Part shown: positions 57,351 to 64,000 of the stretch, piece by piece
How positions within the stretch are numbered: position 1 is the first letter of the stretch
How the letters are laid out: every line of letters begins with the position of its first letter
Translations under genes and position numbers: made by a program
Source of the DNA: Anthoceros angustus
Lineage: Eukaryota; Streptophyta; Anthocerotopsida; Anthocerotales; Anthocerotaceae
Assembly (NCBI GenBank): GCA_010909165.1
Contig: MU008158.1
Coordinates: forward strand, 1,699,478-1,763,477
Direction: 5' to 3'
DNA: 64,000 nucleotides
Notes under the pieces: generated by a model
Database searches by the model: none
What the model was told of the DNA's origin: nothing
The model's input: only the letters and a program-made list of their open reading frames with translations

Positions 57351-58627
57351 ATGGTAAGATGGTACTCTATTGACTGTGCCCCCTTCAAGTCTCCATTTTG
57401 ATTGTCACCGGATGTCCGCGACGGTTTTTCTGAACTGGATTACACGCTTGGTTTTGGCCCAGAGACCATCTGCATATGACGACTTTGGTGCGCAACCAGG
57501 GATTCAACGACCCGCAGATTTGAATCCTGCTTCTCTCGATGCTCTGTATGGGGCTGGATCTGGATTTATCCGAGGCGGGCTTGGCGCGTATGGAGAAAGA
57601 ATTCTGGGATCTGGCAGGGAATATGTGCAAAGCAATGTGGGTTAGCCATTGAATGAATGACCTAATGTTTTGGGTTGCTGCTTTGGGCTGATGCACCAAA
57701 AACTGGGCAGCATATTCAAGAAACTTAACTATTTGTTTGTGTTCCTGCAGATGAGCAGATATTTTTCCGGTCATAATGTTCAATACTATTTTCAAGTCAA
57801 CGACCTTTACGTGAAGAACAAGCTTAAAGTAGTTTTGTTTCCATTTCTGCACAAGGTATTAGCATACTTGGGGATTACAGCCCCAGCTTGTTTTGCTTGG
57901 TAATTTTGTCCATCTGCCAGCTTGGGAATTCTCGCTATTTGAACTGGATGCTAAATGGGACTCGTCCTCCTGCAGGGACACTGGACTAGGATAGCAGAAC
58001 AGGTCGTTGGAGGTGGTTTGAAGTATACACCTCCCCATTACGACATCAATGCCCCGGATTTGTACATTCCTCTCATGGCATTCGGCACTTACATTGTGCT
58101 TCGCGGAATTTGGATGGGGCTCACGGATAGGTGTGTTGGCTCGACTGGTATTCCGTACCTTGAGAGGTTCTTACAGCCGAAAGTTTGCTGCTAGGAGCTA
58201 TGTAGCCTGCGCAGTGACATGTACTGACTGATTGATCCCTCTTCGCAACAGGTTCAGTCCGGAGGTTTTGAGCGAAGCCTTTACCAAGGCGCTGCTCGCT
58301 TGGTTCGTTCAATGGGTCCTTTTAAAAATGTCTTTAGTGGCATTGGGCGGTGCTGAGGCTCCTATTCTCGACTTGGCAGCATACGGTGGCTATTTTTTCG
58401 TTGGAGTATCCCTCTCCGTCTTGGGTCGAATTTTGTGGTGGCCCTCCTACTACTTAATATTGATCTGGACTAGTTTTTGTATGGGAGTATTCCTAGTCAA
58501 GACCATGAAGAGGATTTTGTTCGCGGAGGCTAGAAGTTATGACAGGGATTCTAGCAGGCACCATTACCTACTACTGTCTCTGGCTGTCGCGCAGTTCCCA
58601 CTGTGTCTGTGGTTGGGGCTTGTGTAA
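57351..58627 (+). CDS. YIF1: YIF1 family ER-Golgi membrane protein
   Basis: YIF1 pairs with YIP1 in ER-to-Golgi vesicle transport. Five exons (57351-57353, 57463-57636, 57751-57855, 57976-58130, 58252-58627) encode 270 residues, the normal size. The first coding exon is only ATG, followed by GTAAGA, and splices to [15 protein letters not shown]. Conserved parts are [60 protein letters not shown] and [19 protein letters not shown]. About five transmembrane segments lie in the C-terminal half ([20 protein letters not shown] to [19 protein letters not shown]). The gene is convergent with GCS1 (325 bp between stop codons). An upstream frame through 57370 lacks family similarity before RPSAY, which supports the one-codon first exon. 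Confidence 0.92.
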
Positions 58628-58951
58628 GGTACCTTCACGTTGCAATCTAATTCGGGTCGGCCCCGAGAACAATGAACTGGATCCACTTCACGAAGGTTTC
58701 ACAAAACTTCGGCATCGCTTCCCGGTTATTCTGAATCTCGTACACTTTTCAAGGTCTTGGAGACGAGCGCTGTGGACATTTTTGGCGGCTGACTACCTAC
58801 TTACTTGATGTTCGTTGGGTCCAAAATTTTATTGCCAGACCTATGCGGGGTAAATCGCAACATGTGGCAGCTGGAATATTGGAACAGTGCATCGACTCTT
58901 GAACTAACTTCACCAAACTTTGGAGGCATAGGCCAAGTACCTTCGAAAGTT
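58628..58951. other. convergent 3' region of YIF1 and GCS1
   Basis: 324 bp between the two facing stop codons; both 3' UTRs must lie or overlap here. No conserved frame or additional gene is visible. Confidence 0.6.
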
Positions 58952-61900
58952 TTAGTAAATCTCCGCCATGATGAGAAGAATAAGTGCAGTCCATCCTGTG
59001 AAAGGATGAGACCCCTTGCCTTTCCCTTCGGCTGAATTGTCGTACTGCTCCCATAGGTACCCAGTCTTGTAGTACTGGTCAACGATGTTTCTGAAACGAG
59101 GCATTTCACCATCAGACACAGCGCTCCAATTCTGTATACAAGGGGAACGGAAAAAGAGTGATCTTACCGTATTAGATTGCTTCGGAGTTCTTGGTACAAG
59201 ACACTTGCGGCATCTTTGAACGGGCCCGCTTCTGCAATGCAGAGTCATAAGAAAACAGATTCGACGAGAACCAAGAGTCGAAAAGAAACATCCATACCTG
59301 TAGAGTAGTGATAGGTTGCAGATAGCACAAGGTAGTTGAGGTTGATCCAAACAGGCCCTCGCCAATACGGTGCGTCGTGTTCAGTGTTGCGTTTCATGTA
59401 TAAAGAGCTGCAACACAGGAACGAAACGTAGAATTACTTTCCAGAAGCCAAAACTACTATGAACCAGGTCATTGAATGCTTGAGAGTCAAGCACAGGTCA
59501 TCCATGGTTACCCAACTCGAGAGTTGCTTATTCACCTTGTAGTTGCCAAAGACCGAAGGCCAAAGCTCGTCCATAGCAGCTTTTCGTCCCGAATAAGCTC
59601 CAGCTGCCTCTTCAAATTTGGTGAATCCTGTATTTACATGGCGCCGAAGTGCATTGAGGATACTTTCCACGACTTGCAGGAGCCAGTCACTACAAACTTC
59701 GTACTTACCGGAGGAATTAATTGCATCAGGTAAGGGAAGAAGTTAACATATCCAACATGTGGAATCCAGCCCAGAGCTGGTTCGGCGAGTACTGCCCTTC
59801 GAAGGATACGTTGTGGCTGACCGTTCGTCGAGTCCCGAATTATCTCCCATTGTAATCTCACCTGCCGCACAGTTATTCAGCCTACCTCAAGTTTCACATG
59901 GTTGATCCCGTATGAGCTTTAAGTGAGAGAATCGGGGTGGAACAGACCTCCTCAGTATGGTTTCCAAAATCGTAGTACAGGCCTGACTGGTCATCGTAAT
60001 GCAGCTGTATTACGACCAAACACCAAACAGTATCAAATAGTTGAGCAAGAAGTTGAAGATGAATAAACCAGCTGAAAAGAGTGTGAAGGAAGAAAGAAAG
60101 ACCCACTTGATTCAGAAGCTCAAGGTTCAAGAGCTTGTTTGCTGTCGCCTCATATTCCTGCTACTCAATCAAGGACACTCAGTTGAGACAAGAGATGCCA
60201 TGCAAATGCAGTCTGAGATGGCATGGAAGTCGATTAGGGATTGCCTGATCTGATTTTCCAACAATTGTCGAGATGAGAGACATTGTTTTTGCAGCAAGAG
60301 CCATCCAGCAGCGGAGGTCAACATGGCGTTCATCACTGCTTGGGTGTGAAGCTCGAGGATAATCATCCAAGCCTGAAGTCAAGGTCTACCATCACACAGC
60401 CGTGAGCTGTCAAAGTATAGCTCAAATGTACATTCAGGTCCCGCTGACAGTAGACTTGTGCACCTAACCTGTGGGTTAAGCTGTCTGTCAGTTTTGTCAT
60501 CTCTTCCATGCCAGAAGTAGCTTCCAGGTGCTTTACCTGCAAAAAAAAATCGTGGAGGAACCAAAAAGGTTTCTCAGGATGAGAACCCCAACAAAACAAG
60601 CCAAAAGTTATATCAAATGTTGTATGTCAAATGTCACTGCACCTATCTGTGTCGTGTTGAACCACCGGAACCAGGCATTAAGCCGTGGAAAACTCTTTTC
60701 GAGAAATTCTAGTTCCTCCAGTGCCTTGTGGCCTTGCGCTTGCCTAGCCATGACTTTCTTGGCTAGGTCTACGGACAGTAAACAGAAAACAGCTTCAGCT
60801 TGAAAGGGCTGAAAATGAAGCTACTGAGTATCATTGTAGAAGGCTCGAGATAAAACCATACCATGTAGGACCAAAAACAATGCAGGAGGATTGGCATTGT
60901 CTGTATGTTGAAGGACGAAGTCATCTGGTACCTTGCTGTACGATAAACCCAATATTACTAAAAGAGGTTTAAGGGTGGTTTGACTACGGAGCTTACCACA
61001 CACGAACTGTAATACCTGCGAGCTTCATCTCCTAAGATTTGCTCACGGGGTATCCAGCCATTGATGTTTATTAAATCCAACCAATGAGCTATAATGTCCA
61101 TACTTATTCTGGTGTCCCACCGGCTGCAATCAATGCGCACGATTAGTGAAGGAATACTGTGACATCTTGCACCGACAGTCATAATCGGGGCTACGGAAAA
61201 ATCCACACCGTTGTCCTGTACCCATCTGCACTTAAACAACTAAAATGACTCCATGAATACACGACCCTAAGAATTCAGGCATATTTGATAGGCTGCTCAA
61301 TACCTAATCACAAGCTGATGGAAACCTTCATCCCATAGGAAACCCCGAGGGAAGAAGGAGCGACTGGGAACAGCAGTTGTAAGCTCTGCTGGCCAATAAA
61401 GTAGATAGGGTTCCTCCTTGACCCTCTTCTCCTGCATTAGAGACAAGGTGCTGGGTGCTGAGAGCACACAATCTCTGACTAGAAATCAAGCAGCATTTCT
61501 TCTGAACTAGAGGATAAGAACAACGACTGAAGGTCTAATCAGAACATCACAAGAAGACACTTCAGAGCAACAAAGCTTACTGTCGAATTTGGTGGAAATG
61601 CAATGCGCGATTGACCATAAAAGTAGCCAATACCTCCAAGAAGATTGCTCAGTGCAGCCTTACCGACCTCCACAGTCCTCTCATCCACCTGACACCAAAT
61701 GATCACACAGTCAAGAACGCCAACTCAAGTTGCCACCAGCAGATGTAGTGAGTTTCAGATTTTGCTGCAGTTTTACAGTTTGACCACCTAGAGATAATCT
61801 TCCCAGAACTAGCAGGTGGCTCTCAAAATCAACCAGATAATCAGCAAGAGACTTACCTTTGCATTGAGATGAAAAATGTCCGTGAACCGCTGCTCAAAAT

Positions 61901-63801
61901 CATTATCTTGCTTAGATAATATATTGCTGAGTTCCTCACCTGAAAAAAAAAGTCAACGGTTCTAGTGGTAGAAACGGATAACCAATGCAAAATCGAAGCT
62001 TCTTAAAACAGTACCTGAAAGTCTGTTGACCCTAGCCTGAGCTTCTGCTCGTTCAGTGACACCAGAGACAAACGTAATATCTAACTCTAACGGTGTCTTT
62101 CCTGTAATCTGTGAACCGGTAAATGGTACCCAACAGGACAGGACAAGTTTAGCACAGGACACTTACAAGTAAATCAAGACTGTGCTGGTAGACTTACAAA
62201 GCATGCTAAGACCCAAAAGAAATGCTTGTTGCATACGACCACAACCAACCTGGAAGATTGCCGTGTTGGATGCCTGATGCACTTCGTTAGGAAGTTGTAA
62301 GCGCCCATTTGTTTGGACCTGATATCAGACTGCTTGTGAAGGTCATCCAGATTCTAAAAGACACAAGGTCGTTCAGGCACAACAAAGAGCAAGGTCCAGT
62401 GGCTATTAGTATACCTGTTCGTGCAACACTGCCAAAACAAGCTGAGTAAAATTGTGCATGTGATTGGTATTTAAACCCACGTAATTTATGACCGGTGCAT
62501 CCTGTTCACATACAGGAGTACAAAATCAGCAATGTAATAACTCGGTCACACCCCTAAGATTCAAAAGGACCAATAGATTGCCCTACTGCCGTCATATGCG
62601 AGCATTATAAGTGAGAACCTCTCTTATAACAACGAGCCAGATATCACAGATACACAGGGGTAACCCCTATCACCTGTACCTTCTGCTGGATATGCAGTTC
62701 CCAGTCGTTGATTTCTTTGGAGGAACCAGAGACAGCAGGCCCGCCATGCTCATCTCCCTGCCTAGGCCACAGATTCAAGATGCCTCCTTGTTCATCGTGA
62801 ATATATAAGAACAATGAGCTGAAGCTTTCCTCCCTGAAAAGGACAAGTATGTCAGCTCCAACACCTGACTTGAACAGGTTCTCAGGTAGGGACAGCTGAT
62901 TAGCAAAACACAATACCTCAGACCTTCGACCTTGATGCGGGCAGCCCAGTCACCACCATACCCTGCCCCTGATTCCAAGCTTTTTATGAAGGATGTAGAA
63001 AGTAACGTGGCCTTATCTACCAATTCCTGCTCCACTCCCCCAGAGAAGCTCAACTTATCACATATACAACACTTCCTGCACAGCTCAAAATGGCAAACCT
63101 CCAGACTTCCAGAAGGTGAACCGACAAGTTGCACACATACCTGATGCCCATACGTGACACCATCATGCTTTAACCATCCATATCTCTCCAACCCGTCAGA
63201 TTCCTCACACGTATGCCGCAGAGAAAACTGGCCATCTTTTATTCCGACCCACATCAAGCCAACCAACAACGATTTCGGGGACCTGAATTGCCCCATCATC
63301 AGGACGACAAATGTCGGCAATGAGCTATGCTGTAAAGAGATGACGCCTTAAAACCTGCTGCCTGCAGAGACACCAACCTGGTGCGAAGGCCAAAGTAAAG
63401 ATGTGGTCGGTAAGTGCCCCAAAACAGCCGTTCCCGATGCTCACCTTGAAACTGCCACATGGTTGCAGAACTCAGCACAAAATTTGCAGTTGTGCAAGGC
63501 ACAGGAGCATTCGTTCACAATCTGTACTGACCTGTGGCAGATCTGCAACCCGCTCTGCTGGCAGCGGTGTAATTGCTGTAACTTCTGGTGCACTATGGAT
63601 ATCTGCGTACCAGGATTTCACAAACGTCCTCAATGCTAGCACGATTAGCGATGCCAAAATCCCGTACATGGGAATTCTGATGTAGGCAGGGCGCTGCTTG
63701 GCAGCCTTGGGCGGTCTTCTGGGGGGCTTGATCTGTCCAGACTGCGATGCAGCACCCTTGCCGGGCCTGCGCTGCTTCATGGTGCCTTCCACCTGATCCA
63801 T
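58952..63801 (-). CDS. GCS1: mannosyl-oligosaccharide glucosidase (glucosidase I, GH63)
   Basis: ER type II membrane glucosidase that removes the terminal alpha-1,2-glucose of newly transferred N-glycans. Twenty-three exons were assembled in phase (first 63532-63801, last 58952-59090), about 832 residues, close to the roughly 850 usual in plants. Exon 1 has a basic Pro-rich cytosolic tail and an anchor ([16 protein letters not shown]). The GH63 N domain begins [17 protein letters not shown], then [20 protein letters not shown] and [13 protein letters not shown]. The (alpha/alpha)6 catalytic part has [113 protein letters not shown] and [20 protein letters not shown]. One intron (after exon 16, at 60244-60243) appears to use a GC donor. 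A second in-frame ATG, seven codons on, is an alternative start. Confidence 0.93.
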
Positions 63802-64000
63802 AACTCAATGTTCACTCCTTTGAGCCTGAGTCGGATCCTGAGGTCTAACAAGTCATCACGTAGCACTGCATGCAGCGTGCGTTTTCTCACGACTTGCCAT
63901 GTGTCTAGGCTAAACCCAGGATGCACGGGACCTCTAAAACCCCAGGCCCTAGTGTGTGAAGTCTGTGTGTTTGGAGCTTTCCTATTCGAGGTCGTTCAAT
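63802..64000 (-). promoter_or_regulatory. upstream region of GCS1
   Basis: About 200 bp between the GCS1 start and the window edge. It must include at least the 5' leader and probably the proximal promoter. No clear TATA box or other known element was recognised. Confidence 0.4.

Noticed and set aside
58797-59112. Separate short minus-strand frames at the GCS1 3' end
   Set aside because: Off-frame readings of the last GCS1 exon, whose true frame ends LLIMAEIY.

Overview
The window is nuclear DNA of a land plant. It carries spliced plant genes with short introns (about 75-120 nt), plant-type families (MUR3-like galactosyltransferase, BAHD acyltransferase, DOXC-class 2OG oxygenase, GDSL esterase) and PPR-DYW RNA-editing factors. 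The three PPR proteins look like the DYW:KP variant: KKPA in the PG-box position, an HAE active-site triad, and a C-terminus of GRP, GRA or DGY instead of DYW. In published surveys that variant follows U-to-C editing lineages (hornworts, ferns, lycophytes other than Selaginella). Compact introns and about one gene per 4-5 kb favour a small genome such as a hornwort, but the sequence alone does not fix the species.

Layout. 1-7 kb: AT-rich DNA, then a divergent pair, a COMMD2-like gene (-) and the AP-2 sigma subunit gene (+), around a 0.3-kb shared promoter with 17-bp repeats. 7-13.4 kb, all +: MUR3-like exostosin, GA2-oxidase-like dioxygenase, a PIF/Harbinger transposase relic, and a BAHD acyltransferase whose intron folds back on its own 3' splice site. 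13.4-18.5 kb: gene-poor DNA with minisatellites and telomere-like motifs. 19.1-21.3 kb: an intronless SRA-domain protein with no SET domain but with four SUMO-site consensus motifs and a SUMO-interacting motif. 21.3-29.8 kb: gene-poor DNA with a long AT microsatellite and nested 1.9-kb and 1.38-kb tandem duplications ending exactly in the last codons of the first PPR gene.

29.8-42.8 kb: three paralogous PPR-DYW genes on the minus strand, with a small plus-strand membrane-protein gene (9 exons) between the second and third. The first PPR copy has about six extra PLS triplets and several frameshifting indels. 42.8-49.5 kb: gene-poor, with a GDSL esterase pseudogene (nonsense, frameshift and duplicated 5' end). 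49.5-64 kb is gene-dense: an intronless ACC-synthase-like PLP enzyme (+), an RBM39/CC1-type splicing factor (-), YIF1 (+), and mannosyl-oligosaccharide glucosidase I (GCS1, -; 23 exons reconstructed).

Functional threads: ER-Golgi glycosylation and trafficking (GCS1, YIF1, AP-2 sigma, the MUR3-like enzyme), organellar RNA editing (the PPR trio), and specialised or hormone metabolism (GA2ox-like, BAHD, ACS-like). Exon boundaries were set by eye from GT-AG sites, reading phase and remembered family sequences, and could shift by a base or two.
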